A stretch of 10,089 nt of DNA from Triparma columacea (Eukaryota; Sar; Bolidophyceae; Parmales; Triparmaceae): the NCBI GenBank assembly GCA_030267965.1, contig BRYA01000706.1, positions 1 through 10,089 of the forward strand. Direction: 5' to 3'. The notes beneath the pieces are model-generated. The model made no database searches. It saw nothing but the letters and a program-made list of their open reading frames with translations, and had not been told where the DNA came from. A program made the translations under genes and the position numbers. Every line of letters begins with the position of its first letter. Positions within the stretch are counted from its first letter, which is position 1. Below are positions 1 through 9,283 of this stretch, piece by piece.

Positions 1-71
1 CCTTTACACCCTTTACACCCTTTACACCCTTTACACCCTTTACACCCTTTACACCCTTTACACCCTTTACA
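1..71. repeat. 9-bp tandem repeat CCCTTTACA
   Basis: One partial unit (8 of 9 bases, 1-8) is followed by seven perfect units of CCCTTTACA (9-71), reading TGTAAAGGG on the other strand. The array runs off the left edge, so its true length is unknown. The C-rich strand points into the window, as it would at the left end of a chromosome, but the unit is not a standard telomere sequence. A subterminal or ordinary minisatellite is the safer reading. Confidence 0.9.
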
Positions 72-78
72 AATTCTA

Positions 79-290
79 CCTTTACACACACCTTACTATT
101 AAACCAACATACACACACACACATACACACCTTCAAACACACACACATGAACACCTTCAAACACACTTACAAACTCACACACATACCTCATCACCTCATA
201 CCCTCCTCTCCTCTACTCTTCCCTCTCACTTCCTTCTCTCCTCTACACAACCACACTCTTCTATCTTTTTTTCATCCCCATAAACATCAA
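79..290. repeat. CA-rich and CT-rich low-complexity DNA
   Basis: About 79-190 is made of CA dinucleotide-like runs, including two copies of CACCTTCAAACACAC (starting near 128 and 151). About 190-290 is pyrimidine-rich. No credible coding frame is present. The region lies downstream of the minus-strand gene's stop and probably contains its 3' UTR end or intergenic spacer. I saw no clear AATAAA signal on the minus strand here. Confidence 0.6.
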
Positions 291-430
291 CTACACTTCT
301 ATCATACTCACAAACCACTATAACACTTCCACATACTTTGCAAAACTCTATCCACATCTACTACACTTCCATTATACTTACAAACCACTATAACACTTCC
401 ACAATACTCACAAACTACTATAACATTTAC
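291..430. repeat. 70-bp imperfect duplication in the 3' flank
   Basis: The block starting CTACACTTC at 291 recurs at 361 with a 70-bp offset. Both copies carry AAACCACTATAACACTTCC. A third, shorter copy offset by about 30 bp (from about 394) repeats the ACTATAAC portion. The region lies just downstream of the large gene's stop codon and may be 3' UTR of its transcript. No coding function is apparent. Confidence 0.6.
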
Positions 431-492
431 AAAATAATCTCAACAATACCAAATCAAATCATTTCATCCTACAAATGTTGCTGCCCTATTAG

Positions 493-3400
493 TTACTCCC
501 CTTCCTCATCTTCCGGCACAACACTGCTTACTTTAGTATTCCCACCTCCTACCCCTATAATATCTCCACCATCAGCGCCTCCAACACTCACTCTTCTAAT
601 ACTTGCTCTCAAAGTACCTGCTAGACCACCCTCAGCTTCAGCATCAACACTTGCTCTCCTCACACTCTCTCTCCTTCTAGCATCTCCATCTGCTGGAATA
701 AAGTCTACAGGTACTTTAGCTTTTATCACATCAGTAAACCACTCTGGTCGCTCCTCTTCCCATTTAGCCCAATTCAACTCAACCCATTTCTTTATTTCTT
801 TGCCAATTGAAATCCAGTGATGCCTTGATGTTCTGAAGACTTTAAACTTTGTTGCATCACTCTCTCCTTCAAGGAAACTTGCCATTGAATAGTCCTTCCC
901 CCTTTGTATACTCCAGTAGGTATTCCAGTACTTGCTTTCAATGTTCGAAACGAATGCAACAAAGCATAAGGTAGTTATTGGTATGATATAGTTCATCATC
1001 AATGATGCAATATCAATTGCTCCCTTATCAATATATGGTGAAGCTATATATATTGACACTGGTAGGCTTCCCGTTGTCAACACAAGACCAAACAACCAAT
1101 ATGCTCCCCCAACTTCATTAGGATGCCTAAACTGCACCATTGAAGTGAAGTCTGTGATGATCTTATTAATTACTCTTATCAAAATGCTACTCACAATCTC
1201 CATGTTACCCCCAAATGGCACCCAATACCAAAAGTCTCCCCTCAAAATCTTGACCAACAAGTACAGGCCTAGGTCGGCTCCAATGTAAAGAAAGACCAAA
1301 CTACCTCCCATCAACCCAAGAAGAACTATTGTTGTACACCTTATTAGAAGCATCCCTGCTGAAAAGAGCAACATGGAAACAAATACTATTGATCTCTTGC
1401 TTGCTTTTGCTGGTATATATCCATAGAAATCTGGTGATACTTCTCTCCTACCAGGGTCTGTGTCCCAGTCATAACTAATTGTTGCAGAGGCAAAGCCTGT
1501 TGTAATTGCTGACACTGCGACAGAAAGCCATGCTGAACTTCCAACATCTTTGCCACTTGTTGATATAGCCATAAGTTGAATTATCACTCCAGGGATTGCC
1601 TCGGCAAACATTTCAATGCATTTCATCAATGTCATCTCATACATTGTGTCAAATGTAGCCCCAACCTCTTGCTTTTCTCCCTTTGCAACCCTGTAAGCAT
1701 CAACCGCAGGTTTAAACCCAATTAAAATAGGAAGCAACTCCCTAATCACCCTCAACGTCCCCAACTTTCTGTTCTGCAAGTAAACAGCCAACATTTGAAT
1801 CCCAATAGACACTGCCAAACTTGCCAAAGAAGCTTTAAAGTATCCATACTTCTCATCACTCAAAAACATGTACGTCACATACACATCAGTTAGCAAATCT
1901 GCCATACTAGTAATAGCACCAACAGTCACCCTCATCTTCAACCCCCAAGGAACTTCCTCCAAAAGCCTGTAGCTAATTGTCTCAAGCATAGGTCTGAACC
2001 ACTCATACTCCTCATCAAGATCCTGTAGTGCAGGGAAATTTAAGATGAAGGCATCCACTGCAGCAATTGGCTGGGTATTAATAGCCAAACTCCTTGCTAA
2101 AGACTCTCCAATCTCCCTCCCCTCCTTCTTCCCTACCTCTCCAGCCTTCCCCTTGACATTCCTCAGCCCATGCAATCTATTTTTCACAATAACTGCAAGC
2201 ATTGGTATGACAAACTCGTGTTTTTGAGCCATACTGCTCAATATATTGTCATTTATGACAAATTTTCTGACAGCATGTTCTTTCGTCATTCTTTTCTTTC
2301 TAGACTTAACAGCATGTAACAGTTGTCTACCTAGCTCCTGTCCTAGACGTTTAGGATCTGAGATATCTTGTAAATTGTCTCTAAAGACGGCTGGAGCTAT
2401 TCTCACAACATCGTCTCCGGTTCCATATCCAATGCTTGCTCGTCTCATACTTGCCATCAAAGTGCTTCCCACGCCATTTTCTCCTTCAAGATCAGCACTT
2501 GCACGCCTGATACTCTCCCTTTGTCGTGATGTAGCTGTAGGAATATATTCCACAGGAACTCTTGATTGTGTTGCTTCATCAAACCATTTCGGCTTCTCCT
2601 CCTCCCATCTATCCCAGTTTGCTTCTACCCAAGTTTTTACTTCCTCTTCTATCGACTCCCAATGGTGCTTTGACCTGTGGAATGTAAAGACCGCTTTTAC
2701 ATCATCAGTTCCCTCTCTGAAATTCTTCACTGTTAAGTCCTTCCCCCTTTGCCAGCTGTAGAAGGTGCCCCAATATTCTTTCTCAATGTTAAAGAAGAAA
2801 AAAACTAACAACACAACTGTACATGGTATAAATATACCAACTACTTTCCATGCAAATCTAAGCACCTCGTCTGAAACATCTCCCCTTTCAGCTAGAACTA
2901 TAGCTACTGGAAGACTTCCCAATGTCAATACAAAGCCAAATATCCAATACATCCCTCCAACCTCATTAGGATGCCTAAACTGCAAAATTGATGTAAAGTC
3001 TGTTACCACTTTTACCAACACTCTGCAGACAATACTACTCATTATTTCTGTATTGCCGCCAACAGGCATCCAATACCAAAAGTCTCCTCTTAAAACCTTC
3101 ACCAACAAATATAGAATCATATCAGCCCCAACATAGAGAGAGACCCGTTTACCACCAAGGAGCCCTAACACAACTATTGTCATGCACCTTATCACAAGCA
3201 TGCCTGCACTGAAGAACATCATTGAACCAAATATAATAGATCTTTTGGTGGGATTTGTAGGCACATACCCATAGAAGGCAGGCACTTGCTCCCTCTTCAC
3301 TGGGTCAGTATTAAAGTCATAGCTGATAGTTGCAGATGCATATCCTGTTGTCAGCGCTGAAACTGAAAGTGAGACCCAAGCTGCATCTGCAATATCTCCA

Positions 3401-6400
3401 TCATTTGTTGCAATAGCCATAAGTTGGATAATCACTCCAGGTATGGCTTCAGAAAACATCTCAACCATTTTCATTGCAGTCAACTCTGTCAGTGCATCAA
3501 ATGCTTGTCCAGCCTTTTGCTTTTCTCCCTTTGCAACCCTATATGCATCAACAGCAGGCTTAAAGCCAATCAAAATAGGAAACCACTCCCTGAGCACCCT
3601 CTTCATTCCCAACTTTCTGTTCTGACCCCAAACAATAAGCATCTGTATCCCAATTGACACTGCCAAACTTGCCAAAGATGCCTTGAAGTACCCATACTTT
3701 TTATCACTCCAAAACATGTACGTCACATACACATCAGTGAGCAAATCAAACATAGATGTTACAGCACCAACAGTAACTCTAAATAACATTCCCCAAGGAG
3801 CCATCTTCACCACACCCTTCCCTGTCTCCAAAAACATGCCCTCCATCCATGGAAACTCCTCAAATAGCTCCCCAACAGCCCTGTTCTGCAATCTCCACAT
3901 ATCTACTCCAGCCTCAATCACCTTCCTGCTCTTCAAACAAGGCATCAAGTTGTTCCCAATCACCCTTGCCTCCTTCTCCTCCACACACTCAAGCTTAGTA
4001 GACACTGAGCTGTTGGAGCTATACTCACAAAGCCTTGCCCTCTTCAGCAAAGTGACAAACCAAGGGTACTTCTTCACAACCTCTCTCAAAGCGACATTCT
4101 CGTTGCAAACCTCCTCAACATGTCTCTCTCTGTCCTTCCTTGAGTGTGCTCCTCCAAGTTGTCCTCCATCCCAAACCAAATCAGCACCCAATGCCTCGCC
4201 AACTTGCTTAGACATCTCCTTTAAGGGGACAAGGTCAATAAAGTAGCGTTCTGCTTCAGCAGCTTCATCTAGGTGTCTTGCCAGAGTTGATCTTGTTGCC
4301 TTCACACTCAAGCTTTCCCCAAGCTCTACCTTGGTGACAAATTCTACCTTGGTTGCCTTCTCTCCCCTTTTTGTGAACTTTATTGCGACTTCTTCAGATG
4401 CCCTTTGTGCAGTAGATCTCTGACTGTTCCTTACAGCATTTCTTCTCTCCCTGTTAGGGTTAGGGTGAACCCTAACCTCTTTCTTTATTGGCTCTATTAT
4501 AATCACAATAGTATTTTCATCCATCTTGTGCAGCTTCATCACATTCAAGAACTCCCTATCTCTATTTTTGACACCATGTTGTGATTCCAACTTCTGCCTT
4601 CTCCTTACAACCACTTCCCATTCTCCCTTCTTCTCCTCAACAACCCTCTCAACATCTCCTGTTGTTTCTTGATGGACTCTGCTCTCAAAGTCCCAGAAGT
4701 AGGCAGCACATTCCTCCAAACCTGCTCTAACTGTCACTGTTGTCTTTCCCCATCCCTTTCCCTTGTCTTCCACCTTAATCCAGGTATCTGAAAGAGGGAA
4801 TGCACCTTTAACCTTTTGCTTGCCTTCAAGCTCTAGAAAATTGGCATCAAATGTCTTAGTGGACATTTCTTTGATTTCATGTATTCCACTTATTATCTGG
4901 ATCCTTGTTGAAGTGTCAATGTCTCTGCTTCTGTCAAACTTCTTCCTCAAGTTTGAGACTTGTGCAAGAAACCTTGGTGCAATTTTGTTCATGATGGAAG
5001 AGTAGAAAACACCACCAAGGTCTACCTTTGTTGCAAAAGTCACTGATGTTTGTGGCACATCTCCAATAGGGTCCAGTGGCTCAAATATCAATACTGTGTG
5101 TGCCTTCACTGAAGCACTCCCAATCTTCACTGGAAAATCTACATGAATCTCCTCTGTGTCTGCAACATCAATGATAACTTTGCCATCATCTTGCTTGAAC
5201 CAGGTAACTTTACTCCTCAAATCACGAGGAGCAAATCCAGGGAGACCAAGTTCCCTTGTTGTGATGTAGTAGAGAGTGTGGGGGTTAACTTTCACAACTT
5301 TGACAAAAGTTATTCCTATCTTCTTTGCTTTCTTTTTGTTTTCTCTTCCACTCAACTTTGTAATTTCGTGTGCAGCACACTCCTCAACACTGGTATCAAC
5401 TACAGTAGTGGCAAAACCTGTCCCACTACTAGCCCCGTCAACATGAACTAGCCTCATCTTGACCCTCTCATCAGGACTCTTCAAATCATCAAAGTTCTCA
5501 TCCTCCTTGCAATTCTCATAAAACTCTTTTCCCTTCCTGATTGCACCCTTCTCCTCCTCAGAGTAATATTGGGGCTCGTTTTTGATGATATTGGCAAGAG
5601 AGGCCAGTGCAGCTTTGTCAACTTCCTTGCTCTGATCAAAAGTTCTTGACATGTTGTCTAAAATTTTCAGAGCCTTTGGCATTCTTTTGTCCAAAACGGA
5701 AGTGGGAACATGTCCACCAAGGTCAAAGTACTGGAGAATCATAATATTACATTGAGGTATGCTCCCAACACTCTTTATGTTGGTTGCAGTGATGAGCAAC
5801 TTTGAAGTTCCTCTAACCAGCTTTCTTGTATTTTCTCCGTAATCTGGGTTCCCGTCCACTGATATCCCTGCTACAGTGTAACTACCATTTTCTTCCTTCC
5901 TCCAAACAAACTTGACCACAAAGTCACGGTTGTTGAGAAGTTTTGGCATCTTCTTGATGAAGGCGACAAGCTTCTCGTTTATCCTATTATCTGCCTTTCT
6001 AATCTCAAATCTAGCAGGATTTCCCTCTTCCCTGTCAGTTCGTGTCCTCTCCCTGCTGCAGTAATCAAAGAACCATGCAGCTGCCTCCTCTGCAGTGCAA
6101 TCTGCTGTACTTTCCCCTTGTCCAAGAGCAAGGCTTCTCTCTCCCTGTACCTGTTGCTGGTATTTAATCTTCATCTTCACTCCCTCGTAAGGTGATTTCA
6201 GAGGCTTCCATCCTCCTTTGCCCTTCCCACCAAAGAGCTCCTCCAACTCCCCAAACACCCTCTTCTGGTCCTCCTCCAACTCAACACCCTCCCTCATTCT
6301 CTCCACCAAAACCCCCCTGACCTCAGCATCAACCTCCTTCCCGTTCCTCCTGAACTTCTCCTGCAACCTGTTGGCCTCAACAAGCTGACTCTTTGCAAGG

Positions 6401-7838
6401 TAGTCAATTGCTTTGTCTATCACTGCATTTTGAAGCAGGCCTGTGAAATGCAGATTGACTGATTGAATGCGTGTGACTCTACAGACATTTGGGGCAATCT
6501 CATTGAAGAAGTAGACACCTGTAGTCTCTGCTAGCACAAATCCTCTCTTACTGAGCTCCTTGAAGCCTCCTCCTGGGTACTCTGTCAGCGGCACAAACCC
6601 CAACAAGTATCCTGCCCTGCCAGTGCTCAACTTGATTTCCTTCCAACAGAACCAGGATTCAAAGAGACGGTCTTTTGCTGGGTTAGGCAAGTGAACTCCT
6701 TGGTGTTGATGGTGACTTCTAGTTCCATCAACATTCTGTCTAAAAACCCTAGGCAGATTGCCATTCTCCTTCAGATGGTCTCTTGCATAAGTGTAAGTGT
6801 CGCCTAAACTTAGCTCAGCCAGCATACCCTCTGCTGACTTGTCCACAGTGACCCCAAAGGCTGCCCACACCTTGTCCCCCTTTCTCCACAGGAACTTGTC
6901 AACTCCCTCCTTCAATGTCCCCTTGACTCTCTTTCCCTTCTCATACAGTTCATTCTCCAACCCTCCAACTCCATCTAGCATGCTCTCCTCCTCTACTGTC
7001 AGCGGAGGCGGACTTGGAATAATCTCCTCCACAAAGTGCTTCTTCCTCCTCTCATCAACAACCTCAGGATTGTGAAAGTTCTTCTCGATCTCCTCCACCA
7101 GGCCCTTGATTGACGCGTAAATGGTGTTGACGTCCCCCCTTTCCCCCCCCTCACTTGCCATTAGCCCAGATGTTTTGCTCTGTTTGATACCTTTAGTTTT
7201 CTGACGAAACACCCCTTTGCCTAGACTTGGTGAGCCTGGAGTTCCTGGCGCACTCCCCTCGACCTCCTCGACTTCCATCATTCCGACAAGAGTAAGCGCG
7301 GTTTGCACATATTCGTAACTCGAAAGCCTGATCTCGCCCTCGACCCTTGCTCTCAGCGCATTCGTGGAAGTCGCAATCTTGACAAGTTTCGTCTTAGCCT
7401 CCTTCGGTAAGCTTTTCTCGTCCTCCGACTTTATCACGATGCACCGGCCCGAGCCTTCATTGCTCACAACCCGGATTCTCAGCAGGTATTCGACGGGGTT
7501 CGTTGTCCCCTTCAAGAAATGTTGCCAAAACATAATCCTTCCTCCCTCCCCATCCCCTCCCTCATGAATAATCTCACGTCGGAACACTCCCACACTTGAG
7601 CCAGCGAGGATGTAATCGAGGACACGCTCTTTCTCATCGTGAATGACTACGCCAACATTCGCTCTCTTACTATCCCAAGACTGCTCAACGATGCCTTCAA
7701 CGGCACCCCTCTCCACGAGCTTTCCCACCATGCCGTCATGAACATTGCTATTCATCTCTTCCCTCAAAATGTCGGAATTCCTTCCAAGACCGACTGCTTT
7801 CAACGCATATCTGGCGTTCTCGTGAGACGTTTCAGTTG
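493..7838 (-). CDS. Giant multi-START, duplicated membrane-module protein (terminal exon)
   Basis: This is a single open frame ending at TAA (493-495). The first in-frame ATG is at 7755 (2,420 residues). A TTG at 7803 is not a likely eukaryotic start. I prefer an exon beginning at 7838, after acceptor CCGCAG, because upstream mini-exons join it in frame. Numbering from ATG 7755, five START-like domains lie near 25-165, 267-460, 517-706, 757-938 and 987-1180. Domains 3 and 4 open with LKSP-Y/D-E-x-VKM. Two membrane modules follow near 1318-1660 and 1935-2277, each with about 8 hydrophobic segments and the shared cores DLLTDVYVTYMF, ILIGFKPAVDAYRVAKGEKQ and EAIPGVIIQLMAI. They weakly recall XK/XKR scramblases. 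Each module is followed by two RRxS motifs. START-like domains bind lipids, so I infer membrane lipid transfer. The START and XKR assignments are by eye, without a profile search. The 5' end of the gene lies in or beyond the mini-exon array. Confidence 0.85.
586..662 (-). other. C-terminal pair of RRxS motifs
   Basis: Two basic motifs, RRAS (Ser about 2369) and RRVS (Ser about 2390), lie 21 residues apart in the hydrophilic tail after the second membrane module. RRxS matches the consensus of PKA-like basophilic kinases. The same pair with the same 21-residue spacing follows the first membrane module, which argues for constraint. Phosphorylation is inferred only. Confidence 0.5.
925..1950 (-). 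repeat. Membrane module, copy 2 (within the giant exon)
   Basis: This segment encodes residues about 1935-2277: roughly eight hydrophobic stretches beginning at VTVGAITSMADLLTDVY and ending near CFVAFVSNIE. It is a paralogous copy of the segment at 2780-3800, offset by 1,848 nt (616 residues). Several stretches are identical in protein, for example KYGYFKASLASLAVSIGIQM and ILIGFKPAVDAYRVAKGEKQ, while the DNA has many synonymous changes. Inter-module linker residues are paralogous too, so the duplicated unit exceeds the membrane part. Confidence 0.85.
2434..2510 (-). other. Internal pair of RRxS motifs
   Basis: RRAS occurs at Ser about 1753 and again at Ser about 1774, 21 residues apart, in the hydrophilic linker after the first membrane module. 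The pair is equivalent to the C-terminal pair. In the linker it would sit on the same side of the membrane as the protein's other soluble tail if the modules have an even number of crossings. Confidence 0.5.
2780..3800 (-). repeat. Membrane module, copy 1 (within the giant exon)
   Basis: This segment encodes residues about 1318-1660 with about eight hydrophobic segments, from VTVGAVTSMFDLLTDVY to VLLVFFFFNIEKEYW. The acidic and proline-containing EAIPGVIIQL segment and the TDVYVTY segment are the features that suggest distant XK/XKR-like ancestry. The region just before it (about 1181-1317) is paralogous to the linker before copy 2, with matching short helical stretches. Confidence 0.85.
4458..4477. 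repeat. Perfect 9-bp inverted repeat with TTAGGG-type units
   Basis: GGTTAGGGT (4458-4466) and ACCCTAACC (4469-4477) flank a 2-base spacer, and another TTAGGG lies immediately to the left (4454-4459). It encodes part of VRVHPNPNR in an insertion that START-like domain 5 has relative to domains 3 and 4. TTAGGG is the telomere unit in many eukaryotes. A chance match is possible. Confidence 0.7.
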
Positions 7839-7896
7839 CTGCGGATGGCGTTTGTTAGTCAATATGAAAAACATTTCCACGCGTGCCCCGCGATGC

Positions 7897-7968
7897 CGCA
7901 TGCGGTCGCCGCAGAAGCGCCCCATGCGGTCGCCGCAGACGGAACCCATGCGGTCGCCGCAGACCGGT
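7897..7968. repeat. 24-bp GC-rich tandem repeat, cluster 1 (3 units)
   Basis: Three 24-bp units (7897, 7921, 7945) carry the core ATGCGGTCGCCGCAGA. The core contains the perfect inverted repeat TGCGG-TCG-CCGCA. The last unit ends in ACCGG, as in every cluster. The cluster lies in the candidate 328-nt intron (8166-7839) before the giant exon. Because 24 is a multiple of 3, the array leaves long open frames on both strands, which explains the plus-strand frames seen here. Confidence 0.9.
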
Positions 7969-8060
7969 GCGCGCGCGCGTGTGCCGCGGCCGCCGCCCGT
8001 CGAGCTTGACGCAGAGGGCCAGGCCCTCCGCAAATGGCTCCGCACGTTCCGCACGAGGCA
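7969..8060. repeat. GC-rich palindrome-bearing block, copy 1
   Basis: This block follows cluster 1 and has a diverged copy at 8961-9052. It starts with an alternating GC run and holds the inverted repeat GAGGGCC-A-GGCCCTC (8014-8028). On the plus strand it can be read as a short helical-looking peptide (VELDAEGQALR), but the frame depends on the 24-bp array and has no independent support. Confidence 0.6.
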
Positions 8061-8290
8061 GTGAGAAAAAATACAAAGTTTCAACGCGCCCTCCCGCGAC
8101 TCTCCCACTCTCCCCTAGAGTATTAAAATGTATTCTTCCTTTCCCCGCTCTCAACGTACAACTCACCTCGTTCCGCGTCCTCGTGGCGGTTTTTGGAGTC
8201 TGCGGTAATGGCGATCGTGGTGTTTGTGAGTCAACATGAAAAGATTTCCATGCGTGCTCCTCGTTTCTGTGTAGCATATCAAGCGCCCCA
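8061..8290. repeat. Near-identical duplicated block, copy 1 (with mini-exon E8)
   Basis: From GTGAGAAAAAATAC to the start of cluster 2, this block matches 9053-9283 with only two differences that I could find: one extra A in the A-run and one G-to-A change. It includes a complete mini-exon and its donor and acceptor. Such identity indicates a very recent duplication or gene conversion. Confidence 0.9.
8167..8199 (-). CDS. Candidate mini-exon E8 (33 nt)
   Basis: The acceptor is TACCGCAG (AG at 8201-8200) and the donor GTGAGT at 8166-8161. With phase 1 at both ends it encodes DSKNRHEDAER. It is identical to mini-exon E5 in all 33 nt. The next acceptor downstream is that of the giant exon at 7838, and joining the two keeps the frame. 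No transcript evidence is available. Confidence 0.6.
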
Positions 8291-8478
8291 CGCGGTCGCC
8301 GGAGAAGCGTCCCATGCGGTCGCCTCAGAAGCGTCCCATGCGGTCGCCGCAGAAGCGTCCCATGCGGTCGCCGCAGACGGAACCAACACGGTCGCCGGGG
8401 ACGGATCCCATGCGGCGCCGGAGACGGATCCCATGCGGTCGCCGCAGACCGGCGCACGTTTCTGTGTAGAATATCAAG
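8262..8478. repeat. 22-bp direct repeats flanking 24-bp cluster 2
   Basis: CGTTTCTGTGTAGCATATC at 8262 and its near copy at 8457 (one A for C) bracket the tandem array in the same orientation. The same bracketing occurs around cluster 4 (9255 and 9427). Cluster 3 has only the left copy (8792). Confidence 0.8.
8287..8453. repeat. 24-bp GC-rich tandem repeat, cluster 2 (7 units)
   Basis: Units start at 8287, 8311, 8335, 8359, 8383, 8407 and 8430. The sixth is 23 bp because of a single-base loss that breaks the hairpin core. The cluster lies in the candidate 315-nt intron between E7 and E8. Units diverge mainly at the core and in the last six bases (AAGCG, ACGGAA, ACGGAT, ACCGG). Confidence 0.92.
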
Positions 8479-8514
8479 GGTCTCCCCCCCTACAACCCCT
8501 TAAAACGAACTTAC

Positions 8515-8559
8515 CTCGGTCACGTCCAGCGTCCTCGTGAGAGCTTTTGGATTTAGAGA
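8515..8559 (-). CDS. Candidate mini-exon E7 (45 nt)
   Basis: The acceptor CTTCACAG is preceded by a pyrimidine-rich GTTGTCCCC tract. The donor is GTAAGT (8514-8509). With phase 1 at both ends it encodes VSKSKSSHEDAGRDR, the 15-residue version of the module. It pairs with E4, differing at 4 of 45 positions: two silent changes and two replacements. Confidence 0.6.
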
Positions 8560-8697
8560 CTGTGAAGGGGACAACACAACACATTGCAAAAGTGAGAAAA
8601 AATACAAAGCTTCAACGCGTCCTCCCGCGACTTCCCGACTCTCTCCTAGAGTATCGATTTGTCCTTTCTCTCTTCCGGCTCTCAATGCACAACTCAC

Positions 8698-8730
8698 CTC
8701 GTCCCGCGTCCTTGTGACCATTTTCAGAGT
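8698..8730 (-). CDS. Candidate mini-exon E6 (33 nt)
   Basis: The acceptor is TACCGCAG and the donor GTGAGT (8697-8692). With phase 1 at both ends it encodes DSENGHKDAGR. The intron leading to E7 is only 138 nt and lacks the 24-bp repeat. It represents the ancestral short intron type with a TTTTTTCTCAC stretch upstream of the acceptor. Confidence 0.6.
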
Positions 8731-8816
8731 CTGCGGTAATGGCGATATGGTGTTTGTGAGTCAACATGCAGAGATTTCCATGCGTGCTCCTCGTTTCTGT
8801 GTAGCATATCAAGCGC

Positions 8817-8960
8817 CCCACGCGGTCGCCGGAGACGGAACCCATGCGGTTGCTGCAGAAGCGCCCCATGCGGTCGCCGCAGATGCGCCCAATGCGGTCG
8901 CCGCAGACGGAACCCATGCGGTCGCCGGAGACGGATCCCATGCGGTCGCCGCAGACCGGT
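8817..8960. repeat. 24-bp GC-rich tandem repeat, cluster 3 (6 units)
   Basis: Six units start every 24 bp from 8817. The second carries GGTTGCTGCAG in place of GGTCGCCGCAG. The cluster lies in the candidate 429-nt intron between E5 and E6. The left end (GCGCCCCACGCGG) and right end (GCAGACCGG) match those of the other clusters, so clusters share boundaries but differ in copy number. Confidence 0.92.
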
Positions 8961-9052
8961 GCACGCGCGCGTGCGCCGCGGCCCTACCCATCGAGCTCGT
9001 TGCCGAGGGCCAGGCCCTCCGCGAACGGCTCCGCGCGTTCCGCACGCAGGCG
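8961..9052. repeat. GC-rich palindrome-bearing block, copy 2
   Basis: This is the counterpart of 7969-8060, with the same GAGGGCC-A-GGCCCTC inverted repeat (9005-9019). It is more diverged from its copy than the neighbouring blocks are from theirs. On the plus strand it reads IELVAEGQALRERLRAFRT, against VELDAEGQALRKWLRTFRT in the other copy. This similarity is not enough to call a gene. Confidence 0.6.
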
Positions 9053-9283
9053 GTGAGAAAAAAATACAAAGTTTCAACACGCCCTCCCGCGACTCTCCCA
9101 CTCTCCCCTAGAGTATTAAAATGTATTCTTCCTTTCCCCGCTCTCAACGTACAACTCACCTCGTTCCGCGTCCTCGTGGCGGTTTTTGGAGTCTGCGGTA
9201 ATGGCGATCGTGGTGTTTGTGAGTCAACATGAAAAGATTTCCATGCGTGCTCCTCGTTTCTGTGTAGCATATCAAGCGCCCCA
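9053..9283. repeat. Near-identical duplicated block, copy 2 (with mini-exon E5)
   Basis: This is the second copy of 8061-8290. Exon, donor, acceptor and about 200 nt of flanking intron are shared with only two differences. The offset is 992-993 nt, the size of the three-exon block. Confidence 0.9.
9160..9192 (-). CDS. Candidate mini-exon E5 (33 nt)
   Basis: The acceptor is TACCGCAG and the donor GTGAGT (9159-9154). With phase 1 at both ends it encodes DSKNRHEDAER and is identical to E8. The intron to E6 (429 nt) carries the palindrome block and cluster 3. Confidence 0.6.

Noticed and set aside
338..820. Plus-strand open frame of 160 codons across the 3' end of the large gene
   Set aside because: It overlaps the highly constrained C-terminal membrane module and RRxS tail in antisense. 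Its N-terminal part is simple-repeat translation.
3424..4246. Plus-strand open frames antisense to the first membrane module and its linker
   Set aside because: The minus-strand reading has clear paralogy with the second module. The plus-strand peptides have no conserved counterpart at the matching place in copy 2.
7801..7803. TTG as start codon of the large open frame
   Set aside because: TTG starts are a bacterial convention. The splice sites here mark a eukaryote. The first in-frame ATG is at 7755, and the frame is open upstream to an acceptor at 7838.
8000..8060. Possible tRNA or structured RNA in the GC-rich palindromic block
   Set aside because: No cloverleaf with acceptor, anticodon and T arms could be drawn. 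The only strong feature is a short inverted repeat with a 1-base centre.
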